Origin: UBA1801 sp035353395
GTDB lineage: Bacteria; Acidobacteriota; Holophagae; Holophagales; Holophagaceae
Assembly: GCA_035353395.1 (NCBI GenBank)
Contig: DAOPZL010000011.1
Location: 10,381 to 74,380, forward strand
Direction: 5' to 3'
Length of the DNA stretch: 64,000 nt
A program made the position numbers and the translations under genes. Numbering within the stretch: the first letter of the stretch is position 1; every line of letters starts with the position of its first letter. Below are positions 53,818 to 61,768 of this stretch, in pieces. Below the pieces are notes generated by a model. That model ran no database searches and had not been told where the DNA came from. It worked only from the letters and a program-made list of their open reading frames with translations.

Positions 53818-55212
53818 CTAGCGGTAGGACACGCCGAGCTTCTTCTCGGCGGAAGCGAGCATCCGTTCGGCCACGCGGTTCGCCCGGTGGAACAGGGCCT
53901 CCTCGTCGACGCCGGCCAGATGGCCGTGCTCCACGACCACCCGGCCCGCGACCACGGTGTATTCGGCCCTCGGGGCCGCGCCGCAGAACAGCGGCGCGGA
54001 GGCCGGGTCCGTCATGGCCCCGGCGAACTCGATGCGGTCGAGGCGGAACAAGGCCATGTCCGCGGCCATGCCCGCCTGGATCCGGCCGATCTCGGGCTGG
54101 CCGAGGATGCTGGCGCCGCCCGTGGTGGCGAGCTGCAGCACCCGCCGGGGCGGCATGGCCTCCACGCCGGTGCCCACGCGGTGGACCAGGAGGGCGATCT
54201 GCATCTCCCGCAGGAAGCTGGAGGAGTCGTTGCTGGCGCTGCCGTCCACCGCGAGCCCGACCCGGACGCCCGCCTCCATGAGCTGGGGCACCTTGCAGAT
54301 GCCGGAACCGAGCCTCAGGTTCGAGGCGGGGCAGTGGGCGACGCCGGTCCTGGACTGGGCGAGGCGCTTGATCTCGTCGTCGTTGAAGTAGATCCCGTGG
54401 GCGAACCAGACATCGGGCCCCGTCCAGCCGACCTTCTCCATGTAGTCCAGGGGGCGCTGGCCCACGACCTGCATGCAGAAGTCCTCCTCGTCCCTGGTCT
54501 CGCACAGGTGGGTATGGAGGAAGACCTTCTTCTCCCGCGCGAAGACCGCGGTCTCGGCCAGCAGCTCGGTGGTGACGGAGAAGGGGGAGCAGGGCGCCAG
54601 CACGATGCGGCACATGGAGAAGGGCTCGGGGTCGTGGTACTTGGCGATGAGCCGCTCGCAGTCCTTGAGGATCTCCTCGGGCTTCTGCACGACGTCGTCC
54701 GGGGGCAGCCCGCCGTCGGAGCGGCCGCGGCTCATGCTGCCCCGGGTGGGGTGGAAGCGCACGCCCATCTCCCGCGCGGTGTCGATCTCCACGTCCAGGA
54801 ACTCGGCGGGCGCGCCCTTGGGGAAGACGTAGAAGTGGTCCGTGGTGGTGGTGCAGCCGGACAGCAGCAGCTCGCCCAGGCCCACCCGGGTGCTCACCTC
54901 CACCGCCTCCGGATCCAGCTCCCGCCAGACTTCGTAGAGGCCGGTGAGCCAGTCGAAGAGCTTGGCGTCCTGGACCTTCGGGATGTTGCGGGTCAGGGTC
55001 TGGTACAGGTGGTGGTGGGTGTTGACGAAGCCCGGATAGGCGACGCAGCGGGAACCGTCGAGGATCCGGTCGGGGAGAGGCTCCGGCCGGAGCTGGCTCC
55101 CGACGGCGGCGATCCTCCCGTCCTCGACCAGGACATCGACATCGTGGAGAGGCTTCTCGCCATCGACCATGGTGACGAGGGTGTGGATGTTGCGGATCAA
55201 CAGGCTTGCCAT
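53818..55212 (-). CDS. 8-oxoguanine deaminase-like amidohydrolase
   Basis: A 464-residue metal-dependent deaminase of the ATZ/TRZ group. The metal-binding site begins with NTHHHLYQTLTRN, followed by HLCETRDEE and HGIYFNDDE, and VGLAVDGSASNDSS carries the catalytic Asp. These match 8-oxoguanine deaminases, which convert 8-oxoguanine to urate; other aminopurine or triazine substrates remain possible. It lies 73 nt upstream of the FAD subunit gene on the same strand, consistent with feeding oxopurines to the hydroxylases. Confidence 0.85.
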   Translation of the reverse strand: MASLLIRNIHTLVTMVDGEKPLHDVDVLVEDGRIAAVGSQLRPEPLPDRILDGSRCVAYPGFVNTHHHLYQTLTRNIPKVQDAKLFDWLTGLYEVWRELDPEAVEVSTRVGLGELLLSGCTTTTDHFYVFPKGAPAEFLDVEIDTAREMGVRFHPTRGSMSRGRSDGGLPPDDVVQKPEEILKDCERLIAKYHDPEPFSMCRIVLAPCSPFSVTTELLAETAVFAREKKVFLHTHLCETRDEEDFCMQVVGQRPLDYMEKVGWTGPDVWFAHGIYFNDDEIKRLAQSRTGVAHCPASNLRLGSGICKVPQLMEAGVRVGLAVDGSASNDSSSFLREMQIALLVHRVGTGVEAMPPRRVLQLATTGGASILGQPEIGRIQAGMAADMALFRLDRIEFAGAMTDPASAPLFCGAAPRAEYTVVAGRVVVEHGHLAGVDEEALFHRANRVAERMLASAEKKLGVSYR

Positions 55213-55269
55213 GCAAGGCTCCGGTCAAGGATCTGGAGGTGCAGAAAACGAAGAACGGAAAATCTCAGT

Positions 55270-55435
55270 TTTTTGCATTTATCCCTTTCATTCCTTTCAT
55301 CCTTGTTTCATTGATTTTTTGCATTTCCCGCTTGCGTCTGGCGATTCAGGATCGCAGGTGTCGAGTCGCGGGTTGGCTGCTGATGAAAAGCAAATATCAA
55401 CAAGGATAAAAGAGATGAAAGGGATCAAGAAAAAA
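55270..55435. repeat. Palindrome built from 9-bp repeats, copy with long insert
   Basis: Left arm about 55270-55312 (TTTTTTGCATTTATCCCTTT onward) and right arm about 55393-55435 (ending GATGAAAGGGATCAAGAAAA) are imperfect inverted repeats. They are separated by 80 bp of unrelated, GC-richer sequence. It lies in the 276-bp gap between the two aminohydrolase genes. Confidence 0.7.
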
Positions 55436-55488
55436 GGGAATTAACTATATGTACAAGGCCTTTGTTCCATTCCGGATGAACATCCCTT

Positions 55489-56820
55489 TCAGAATCTGTC
55501 CCAGAGCTTGACGGCAAGCTCCCGGGACCGGGCGACCATCTCCTCCTCGTCGAGGTCGATGGCGAGCTTCCGGCCTTCCATGAGGACCCGGCCGCCGCAG
55601 ATGGTGGTGTCCACCACGGCCTCGCTGATGCCGAAGATGAGGTGGCCCAGGACGGTGCCGTTGTCCAGGGGCGTGAAGGGCAGGTAGTCCACCAGGATCA
55701 CGTCGGCGGCGGAGCCTTCCTTGAGCTCGCCGATGGGGAAGCCCCACACGCGGCTGGCGATCTCGGGGTTGTTGGCCGTGAGGGCGCCCGCCACTTCCAT
55801 GAATCCGCAGCTCGGGTTGTTGGCCCGGAGGTGCTGGGCCCACAGGGCGACGCGGGTCTCCTCGAGCATGGAGACGGTCATGGCGTCCGTGCCGAGGCCC
55901 GCGAGGACGCCCGCGCTCCGCAGGCCGATCAGGTCGGCGATGCCCACGGCGTTGTTCATGTTGCTCTGGGGATTGTGGGCGACCATGGTGCCCGTGCGGG
56001 CCAGGATCTCGATCTCGTGCTGGTCGACGTGCACGCAGTGGGCGGCCATGGTCTTCGGGCCGAGCATACCGAAGGACTCCAGGCGCTCCACGACGCGCTT
56101 GCCGTAGTGCTTGACGTTGTAGCCCACATCGGAGGACGCCTCGGCCACATGGACGTGGAAGCCCGCGTCCAGGCTGCGGCCCAGCTCGGCGGCCTCCGCC
56201 ATGGTCTTGTCGCTGAGGGTGAAGGCGGCGTGCAGGCCGAAGAGGGCGGTGAGCTGGGGATCCTTCTCCTTCTGGCAGCGGCGGATGAAGGCCGCGTTCT
56301 CCTCGAGGCCCTCCTGGGTGATCTTCTCCCCGTCGCGGTCGGACAGCTCGTAGCAGAGGCTGGCGCGCAGGCCCGTCTCCTTCACCGCCTGGGCGACGGC
56401 GTCCAGGGAGCCCAGCACGGCGCCGGGGCTGGCGTGGTGGTCGATGAGGGTCGTGGTGCCCTTCCTGATCGCCTCCACCAGCATGAGCTTGGCGCTGTAG
56501 TAGCTGTCGTCCAGGCTCAGCTTCTTGTCGAGGCGCCACCAGAGGTTCTCGAGCACTTCCTGGAAGCTGGCGCTGGGAGCGGCCTTGCCCAGGCCCCGGA
56601 CGAAGGTGGAGTAGAAGTGCATGTGGGCGTTGATGAGCCCCGGCAGGACCACCTTGCCCTTGGCGTCCAGCACCCGGTCGAAGGGGCCCTGGATCTCGGC
56701 CTTGGGGGCGATCTTCGCGATGCGGTCGCCCTCGATGAGCAGGGCCTGGTCTTCGATGGCCTGGCAGGACTTGCCGAACGTGATGATCGTTCCGTTCTTG
56801 ATGAGGATCCGGGAAGGCAT
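55489..56820 (-). CDS. ssnA: SsnA-family amidohydrolase
   Basis: A 443-residue amidohydrolase, one residue longer than E. coli SsnA (442). The metal site begins with NAHMHFYSTFVRG; HVHVAEASSDVG, AAHCVHVDQHE and GLGTDAMTVSMLEE carry the remaining ligands. In E. coli and related organisms ssnA lies between ygfK and ygfM, and recent work ties it to anaerobic purine use. The ring-opening or deamination reaction it performs is not certain. Palindromic repeats flank it on both sides. Confidence 0.9.
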   Translation of the reverse strand: MPSRILIKNGTIITFGKSCQAIEDQALLIEGDRIAKIAPKAEIQGPFDRVLDAKGKVVLPGLINAHMHFYSTFVRGLGKAAPSASFQEVLENLWWRLDKKLSLDDSYYSAKLMLVEAIRKGTTTLIDHHASPGAVLGSLDAVAQAVKETGLRASLCYELSDRDGEKITQEGLEENAAFIRRCQKEKDPQLTALFGLHAAFTLSDKTMAEAAELGRSLDAGFHVHVAEASSDVGYNVKHYGKRVVERLESFGMLGPKTMAAHCVHVDQHEIEILARTGTMVAHNPQSNMNNAVGIADLIGLRSAGVLAGLGTDAMTVSMLEETRVALWAQHLRANNPSCGFMEVAGALTANNPEIASRVWGFPIGELKEGSAADVILVDYLPFTPLDNGTVLGHLIFGISEAVVDTTICGGRVLMEGRKLAIDLDEEEMVARSRELAVKLWDRF

Positions 56821-56882
56821 GTCTCACTCCTATGACGATTCGATGTCTCTGGGGGGCAGGATGTCAGGGCCGTCCTGCCGTG

Positions 56883-56952
56883 ATCCCTTTCATCCCTTTC
56901 ATCCTTGTTTCAGAGTGTTATCCCGAACAAGGATGGAAGGGATGAAAGGGAT
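56883..56952. repeat. Near-perfect 27-bp palindrome built from 9-bp repeats
   Basis: Left arm 56883-56909 (ATCCCTTTCATCCCTTTCAT then CCTTGTT) pairs with right arm 56926-56952 (AACAAGGATGGAAGGGATGA then AAGGGAT) with one mismatch around a 16-nt loop. It lies in the 170-bp gap between ssnA and the dihydropyrimidine-dehydrogenase-like gene and would be a strong RNA hairpin if transcribed. Confidence 0.85.
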
Positions 56953-56990
56953 GAAAAAAACGGCATACATGGGGTTGATGTGGAATGAAA

Positions 56991-59477
56991 TCAGTGTTCC
57001 GAGAGGACGGCCTGTTCCTCTTCCGTCCGGGTCCGCAGGTAGAGGGCGCCGGCGAAGCACTTCTGGGCGCAGATGGAGCAGCCGATGCACTTGGAGGCGT
57101 CCGTGACGGGCACCTTGTCCTCGTTCAGGGTGATGGCCATGTAGGGGCAGCGCGTGCAGTTGCCGCAGTGCTCGCAGAGGTCGGCCGACACGGCGCTGAT
57201 CTTCTTCACCGGGGAGAGTTCCATGAAACCCGTGATGGGGTTGGGCAGCGCCCGGCCGATGAGCTCGTCGACGGACTGGATCCCCCGGGCCTCCATGAGG
57301 TGGCTGAGGCCGGCTTCCAGGTCGTCGATGATCTCGTAGCCTTCCTTCATGACGATGGTGCAGAACTGCACCGTCTTCACGCCCAGGGCCAGGAAGTCCG
57401 CGGCGGCCTTGTAGTCCATGGGGCCGCCGTTGCCGCTGATGTGCATGCCCATCCGGGACGCGGTGGCGAGGGTCAGGTTGCTGATGGGGGTGACGCCCTC
57501 GCCGGAGAGGCCCAGGACGATCCCTTCCTCCCATTCCTGCTTCCCGCCCTTGCGGAAGGCCATGCTGGGGAAGGTGTTGGCCAGGGTGACGCCGGCCTTC
57601 TTGCCAGGGTACTTGGCGAACACGTCCTGGATGGCCTTCAGGATCGGGTAGATGGCCGTCACGGCGGCAGTGAGCTTGAAGAGCTTGGGGATCCCGGGGT
57701 CGGACACCTCCATGACCCAGTCGATGATCTTGGCGGTGAGTTCCGCGTCCTGGCTCACGATGTCGCCCTTGGTGCCGTCGCCCCCCTGGGGGCAGGAGAG
57801 GCTGTACTCGATGCCCATGACGCCGCAGGCCTCGAGCTTCTTCGTGTTGGCCTGCCAGCCGGCCTTGTCGTGGGCGTCGTCGCCCGTCACGGGGCCGCCG
57901 GTGCTCGCCATGGTGAGCCGGTCGGGGTATTCCGCCACGAGGCGGCGCACTTCCTCGCACACGCGGTCCATGGGGTGGCCGCTCACATTGTCGCAGTTGG
58001 CGTAGGTCTTCTCGGTGATCTGGAACATGTACTCGGCGGGGATGTGGATGGGCACGCCGTCGAAGCAGGTCTTCATGACGCCGCCCGCCCAGCCGGCCTC
58101 GTAGGCCTTCTTCATCTGGTCGTAGCCGTCGCTCGGGGGGGCGGCGCTGAGCAGGAAGGGGGAGCGGAGCTTGCGGCCGAAGAAGTCGGACTCGATGCAG
58201 ACGGGCTTCAGGATCCCGCCGGGCAGGGGGACCGCGTTCCGGGTGGGCCTGTCGGCGGCCGGCGCCGGCCGGCCCAGCAGGAAGGCCTCCACGGCGAGGG
58301 CCGTGTTCTTCCCGGCGGCCGCGGCTTCCACCACCGTGGTGGGGCCGTTGGCCAGATCGCCGGTGTGGAAGATGCCCCTGGCGTCCTCCCTGGCCATGGC
58401 GCCCCTGGCGCCGATGGCGATGACCACGGCGTCGAAGGCCAGGGTGTAGGCGCCCGCGGCGGCGTCGTCCACCATGTTGCGGGGATGGAAGGCCTTGCCC
58501 TCGGGCAGGACCACGCGCATGGTCCGGAGGCCCTTGACCTGCCCGCCCTCGACCACGATTCCGGTGCACTTGGTGCGGCCGGTGACGGCGATGCCCTCGT
58601 CCAGGAGCTCGGCCCGCTCGGCGCCCGTCAGGGGCATCTCGGGCAGGGTCTCCAGGCAGAACATCTCCACCGCCGCGCCCTTCTTCCGGGCCACCGCGGC
58701 GCAGTCCACGGCCACGGCGCCGCCGCCCACGACGGCCACGCGCCGGCCCTGGAGGTCGCCGGGCTGGTTCAGGAAGGAAATCCAGTCCACGGCCTTGTCC
58801 TCGCCGGGGATGCCGAGCTGGTAGGGGGCGTCCTGGCCGGTGGAGACCACGACGGCCTCGAAGCCCTGCTCCAGGAGGCTGGAGGGCTTCGCGACGGGGC
58901 TGGAGAGATGGAGCTTCAGGCCGGTCCGGGCCTCGAGCCAGTCGAGGTCCGACTTCAGCACCTGCTTGTCCAGGCGGTGGTCGGGGATCAGGTTGCACAT
59001 GCCCCCGGCCTTGCAGTCGCGCTCGAAGACCTCGGCGGCGAAGCCCTTCTGGGCGAGCATGGCGGCGGCGGCGAGGCCGGCCGGGCCGGCGCCGATCACG
59101 GCCACCTTCTTCCCGTTCGGCCGGGCGCGCTCCAGGGAGGGCATCACGCCCAGGTCCTTGGCCTTCTGGATGAGGGTGGCCTGGACGGCCGGGATGTTGA
59201 CCGGGTGGTCGAAGCCGCGGTGGGAGCAGGCCTTCATGCAGTGGAAGTCGGGGCAGACGGCGCCGCAGACGCCGCCCAGGGGATTGTGGGTCATGATCAG
59301 GGCCGCCGCGCGCTTGTAGTCGGACGGCAGGCCGACCCGGGCGGCCATGATGAAGTCCGCGGGCGAGCAGCCGGCGGGACAGGCCTCGCGGCAAGGCTTC
59401 TCGGCGCAGTTCTCGCAGCGGTTGAACTCTTCCTTCAACTGGGCGTCGGTGAGGAAGGTGACGTTGGGTTTCTTCAT
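56991..59477 (-). CDS. Dihydropyrimidine-dehydrogenase-like Fe-S flavoprotein (PreT-PreA fusion layout)
   Basis: An 828-residue multidomain oxidoreductase. N-terminal cysteines (CENCAEKPCREACPAGC and a second set) bind Fe-S clusters; a GltD-like FAD/NAD(P) domain follows (VAVIGAGPAGLAAAAMLAQKG, VAVVGGGAVAVDCA). A dihydroorotate-dehydrogenase-like FMN domain covers about 420-720, and C-terminal CEHCGNCTRCPY and CIGCSICAQKC bind two [4Fe-4S]. Human dihydropyrimidine dehydrogenase has its catalytic Cys in LACGQD; here that segment is DIVSQD, with Val574 at the Cys position. E. coli YgfK occupies the same neighbourhood but is longer (1032). The product is likely an electron-input or ring-reducing partner for purine breakdown. 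The start ATG is at 59477. Confidence 0.85.
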   Translation of the reverse strand: MKKPNVTFLTDAQLKEEFNRCENCAEKPCREACPAGCSPADFIMAARVGLPSDYKRAAALIMTHNPLGGVCGAVCPDFHCMKACSHRGFDHPVNIPAVQATLIQKAKDLGVMPSLERARPNGKKVAVIGAGPAGLAAAAMLAQKGFAAEVFERDCKAGGMCNLIPDHRLDKQVLKSDLDWLEARTGLKLHLSSPVAKPSSLLEQGFEAVVVSTGQDAPYQLGIPGEDKAVDWISFLNQPGDLQGRRVAVVGGGAVAVDCAAVARKKGAAVEMFCLETLPEMPLTGAERAELLDEGIAVTGRTKCTGIVVEGGQVKGLRTMRVVLPEGKAFHPRNMVDDAAAGAYTLAFDAVVIAIGARGAMAREDARGIFHTGDLANGPTTVVEAAAAGKNTALAVEAFLLGRPAPAADRPTRNAVPLPGGILKPVCIESDFFGRKLRSPFLLSAAPPSDGYDQMKKAYEAGWAGGVMKTCFDGVPIHIPAEYMFQITEKTYANCDNVSGHPMDRVCEEVRRLVAEYPDRLTMASTGGPVTGDDAHDKAGWQANTKKLEACGVMGIEYSLSCPQGGDGTKGDIVSQDAELTAKIIDWVMEVSDPGIPKLFKLTAAVTAIYPILKAIQDVFAKYPGKKAGVTLANTFPSMAFRKGGKQEWEEGIVLGLSGEGVTPISNLTLATASRMGMHISGNGGPMDYKAAADFLALGVKTVQFCTIVMKEGYEIIDDLEAGLSHLMEARGIQSVDELIGRALPNPITGFMELSPVKKISAVSADLCEHCGNCTRCPYMAITLNEDKVPVTDASKCIGCSICAQKCFAGALYLRTRTEEEQAVLSEH

Positions 59478-59802
59478 GGGGTTGCTCCTGGCTTCAGGTG
59501 TTCGGTTCAAGTCCAGACAAAGCTGCCCCAAGATCGTCCCGTTCTCAGGGATGCGAAAGGGGGAGGTGCCGCCAGCTTCGGTGATTTTCTCGGCTCAAGT
59601 CGATGGGAATTGCCCTGCGTGTATCCGGGTACATTGTCGATGCGGGAATAAATGAGTCAAGAAAAATTTTCACACATGAGAAATAATTATTTGTCTGTCA
59701 ACAAGGCTGATCCCCGCGTCGCGGACCGCCAACCCCATGAGAGCGGCCGGGGGAACCCTGGACTCGAGGGATCCCTCGAGTTGCCGGAGCGAGGATCCTG
59801 GC
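59478..59802. promoter_or_regulatory. Promoter region of the selenium-dependent hydroxylase locus
   Basis: A 325-bp gap with no gene. On the minus strand, TTGACT (59655-59660) followed 16-17 nt later by GACAAT is a candidate promoter giving a leader of about 150 nt. Farther upstream a consensus TTGACA lies at 59696-59701. Between them AAATAATTATTT (59681-59692) is a perfect 12-bp palindrome in an AT-rich block, a plausible operator. I looked for a known riboswitch in the leader and did not recognise one. Confidence 0.5.
59762..59781. terminator. Perfect 20-bp palindrome, possible terminator of the monooxygenase gene
   Basis: ACTCGAGGGATCCCTCGAGT is self-complementary over its whole length, 21 bp downstream of the minus-strand monooxygenase stop codon. 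No T-run follows, so termination is uncertain; a protein-binding site is an alternative. Confidence 0.4.
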
Positions 59803-60114
59803 TCAGAAGAGGGGCTCGAACGCCCGCGCCGTCACGCTCGACCGCAGGTCCTTCATCTTCAGGCCCGCCTCCTTCATGTGGGGAGACGCCAGGTGCGCCT
59901 TCAGGGCCTCCACGGTCTTCCACCGCTCGACCAGGGTGATCCGGTCCGCCTCGACGGGCTCCTGGATGCCGAGGGGCGAGGCGGTCTCGCGCAGGTACTC
60001 GTACCCGAGGCAGCCCTCCTCCCGGAGCACCTGGGGGCGCAGCGCCTCGCACACCGCGAGGAACTCCTTCATCCGCCCTTCCTTGACTTTCATGGTGACG
60101 ATGATGTTCAGCAT
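59803..60114 (-). CDS. Antibiotic biosynthesis monooxygenase-type protein (YgiN-like)
   Basis: A 103-residue ferredoxin-like alpha/beta protein: MLNIIVTMKVKEGRMKEFLAVCEALRPQVLREEGCLGYEYL, then ITLVERWKTVEALKAHLASPHM, matching the ABM fold of quinol monooxygenases and heme-degrading IsdG-like proteins. The catalytic chemistry is not evident from sequence. GGAGGAGG lies 6 nt before the ATG at 60114. It is divergent from the nitroreductase gene. Confidence 0.85.
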   Translation of the reverse strand: MLNIIVTMKVKEGRMKEFLAVCEALRPQVLREEGCLGYEYLRETASPLGIQEPVEADRITLVERWKTVEALKAHLASPHMKEAGLKMKDLRSSVTARAFEPLF

Positions 60115-60232
60115 GGGCGCCTCCTCCGGGCTATCTTCCACCCGAACCGGCTCCTGGACCAACCTCCGTCCGGACTGCGCGAAGCCTCCGGATTGTTCTA
60201 TCCTCGAAGGCAATCCCTGATCCGAGGACCGC

Positions 60233-60742
60233 ATGGACGCCATGGACTGCCTCTTCACCCGGCGAAGCATCCGGAGCTTCAAGCCGGAGCCTCTGTCTCC
60301 GGACGCGGTCCGGGAGCCGATCCGCGCCGCGATGTACGCCCCTTCCGCAGGGAACCAGCGACCCTGGCATTTCCTGGTCGTCTCCCGGCGGGAGGACCTG
60401 GCGTTCATCGCCCGGATCCACCCCTACGCCGGGATGTGCCTGCAGGCCGCCGGCGCGGTGCTCGTCTGCGGCGAGCCCGGCCTCGCGAAGTACCCCGACA
60501 TGTGGGTCCAGGACTGCGCCGCCGCGACCCAGAACCTGCTGCTGGCCCTCCATGCGGAAGGGCTGGGCGGAGTCTACGTGGGCGTCCATCCCCGGGAGGA
60601 GCGCATGAAACCCCTGGCCGCGCATTTCGGCCTGCCGGCGTCCATCGTGCCCTTCTCCCTCGTCCCCTATGGAAGGCCCGCGACCGTGCCCGAGCAGCCG
60701 GACCGTTTCATGGCGGAGCGCATCCGCACGGACCGCTGGTAG
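60233..60742 (+). CDS. Nitroreductase-family flavoprotein
   Basis: A 169-residue FMN-dependent oxidoreductase: FTRRSIRSFKPEPLSPDAVREPIRAAMYAPSAGNQRPWHFLVV at the N terminus binds FMN phosphate, and the dimerisation motif DCAAATQNLLLALHAEGLGGVYVG follows. It reduces nitro compounds, quinones or other small electrophiles with NAD(P)H; the physiological substrate is unknown. The length is short but complete for the family. Start is ATG at 60233; a Met three residues later is an alternative. Confidence 0.9.
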   Translation: MDAMDCLFTRRSIRSFKPEPLSPDAVREPIRAAMYAPSAGNQRPWHFLVVSRREDLAFIARIHPYAGMCLQAAGAVLVCGEPGLAKYPDMWVQDCAAATQNLLLALHAEGLGGVYVGVHPREERMKPLAAHFGLPASIVPFSLVPYGRPATVPEQPDRFMAERIRTDRW

Positions 60743-60787
60743 GCCTCAGAAGATCCTCGACGTCCCCTGGCTGGAGGAAACCTGATC

Positions 60788-60874
60788 GTGAACCGGAGCC
60801 TCTTCTTCTTGTCCTGCAGGCCCTTCGACCTGCAGGAGCTCCAGCGTCATTTCGAGCCCATCACGTGCAGTTAA
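60788..60874 (+). CDS. Candidate 28-residue small ORF
   Basis: GTG at 60788, preceded by GGAGG 10 nt upstream, opens a 28-codon frame (starting MNRSLFFLSC, with GTG read as Met) ending TAA at 60872-60874. A perfect 9-bp inverted repeat TCCTGCAGG/CCTGCAGGA (60812-60837) lies within it. It could be a real microprotein, a leader peptide for the solute-binding protein gene, or the remnant of a longer gene. The evidence is only frame, RBS and position. Confidence 0.25.
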   Translation: MNRSLFFLSCRPFDLQELQRHFEPITCS

Positions 60875-60928
60875 TGGTTTATTCCAAGTCCCGGTCTGCG
60901 GTATGTTGGGGTCCTGGCTGGAGGTTGC

Positions 60929-61693
60929 ATGCGGGTGAAAAGACTGGCTTTCCTCCTGACCTTCATGGCCGCGGGAACGCTGTTCGCCCAGGACCTCACG
61001 CTCTACTGCGAAGAGGAGCCCCCCAACCAGTACCTAGGAGCCGACGGCGAACTCACCGGGATGACGGTGGAGGTCGTGAGGGAGATCATGCGCAGGGTGG
61101 GAACCCGGGCCCCCATCCAGATGGTGCCCTGGGCCCGGGCCTACGACGCGGCGCTGGGGCAGCCGGACATCGTCCTGTTCACGGTCTCCCGCAACGCCGA
61201 ACGCAACCAGATGTTCAACTGGGTGGGGCCGGTGCACGAGCTGGACTTCACCTTCTACGCCCGGGCCGATTCGAGGCTCCAGGTCAAGAGCCTGGAGGAC
61301 GCGAAGAAGCTCACGCGCGTGGGGGTCTACATCGACGATGTCCGGGAAGAGATGCTGAAGCGGGACGGGTTCACGAACCTGGACCGAGCCGCCAACAACA
61401 TCCAGAACTTCAGGAAGCTGATCGCGGGGCGGATCGATGTCTACGCCACCTCGCAGGAATCCGTCGAGGCCGAAGCCGCGAGCGCGGGATTCTCCGCCGC
61501 GGCCGTGAAGCCCGTCTACACCTTCGCGCGGGTGCAGGACTACATCGTGCTGTCGAAGGGGACGCCGGCGCCCGTCGTGAAGGCCTGGACCAAGGCTTTC
61601 GCGGGCATGAAGAAGGACGGCACGTTCGCGGAGATCCATCGCAAGTACTACCCCGGCAGGCCGCTCCCGGGAAAGACCGTGACGGAATTCTGA
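60929..61693 (+). CDS. Periplasmic solute-binding protein, family 3
   Basis: A 254-residue substrate-binding protein. A signal peptide (MRVKRLAFLLTFMAAGTLFA) precedes mature QDLTLYCEEEPPNQY. Features of the amino-acid-type family include LTGMTVEVVREIMRRVG, PWARAYDAALG, and VGVYIDDVREEMLKRDG. GAGG lies 5 nt before the ATG. No ABC permease or ATPase gene is adjacent; it may deliver ligand to a receptor or be an orphan. The diguanylate cyclase gene begins 75 nt downstream, so a sensory role is possible. Confidence 0.88.
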   Translation: MRVKRLAFLLTFMAAGTLFAQDLTLYCEEEPPNQYLGADGELTGMTVEVVREIMRRVGTRAPIQMVPWARAYDAALGQPDIVLFTVSRNAERNQMFNWVGPVHELDFTFYARADSRLQVKSLEDAKKLTRVGVYIDDVREEMLKRDGFTNLDRAANNIQNFRKLIAGRIDVYATSQESVEAEAASAGFSAAAVKPVYTFARVQDYIVLSKGTPAPVVKAWTKAFAGMKKDGTFAEIHRKYYPGRPLPGKTVTEF

Positions 61694-61768
61694 TCCCCGG
61701 CTCCGGCCAGGGAATGCCGCACCCCGCGGGCTCCCCCCCTCGGGTGGGGAGGATGGCATACTGATGCG

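Noticed and set aside
49515..56952. CRISPR array
   Set aside because: The repeats are 240-bp direct units or dispersed palindromes, without regularly spaced short repeats and unique spacers, and no cas genes are present.
59505..59530. tRNA-like T-arm GGTTCAAGTCC upstream of the DPD-like gene
   Set aside because: No acceptor, D or anticodon stems can be drawn around it.
59478..59650. Molybdenum-cofactor or purine riboswitch in the leader of the selenium locus
   Set aside because: I could not fit the conserved core of either class; a covariance-model scan would decide.
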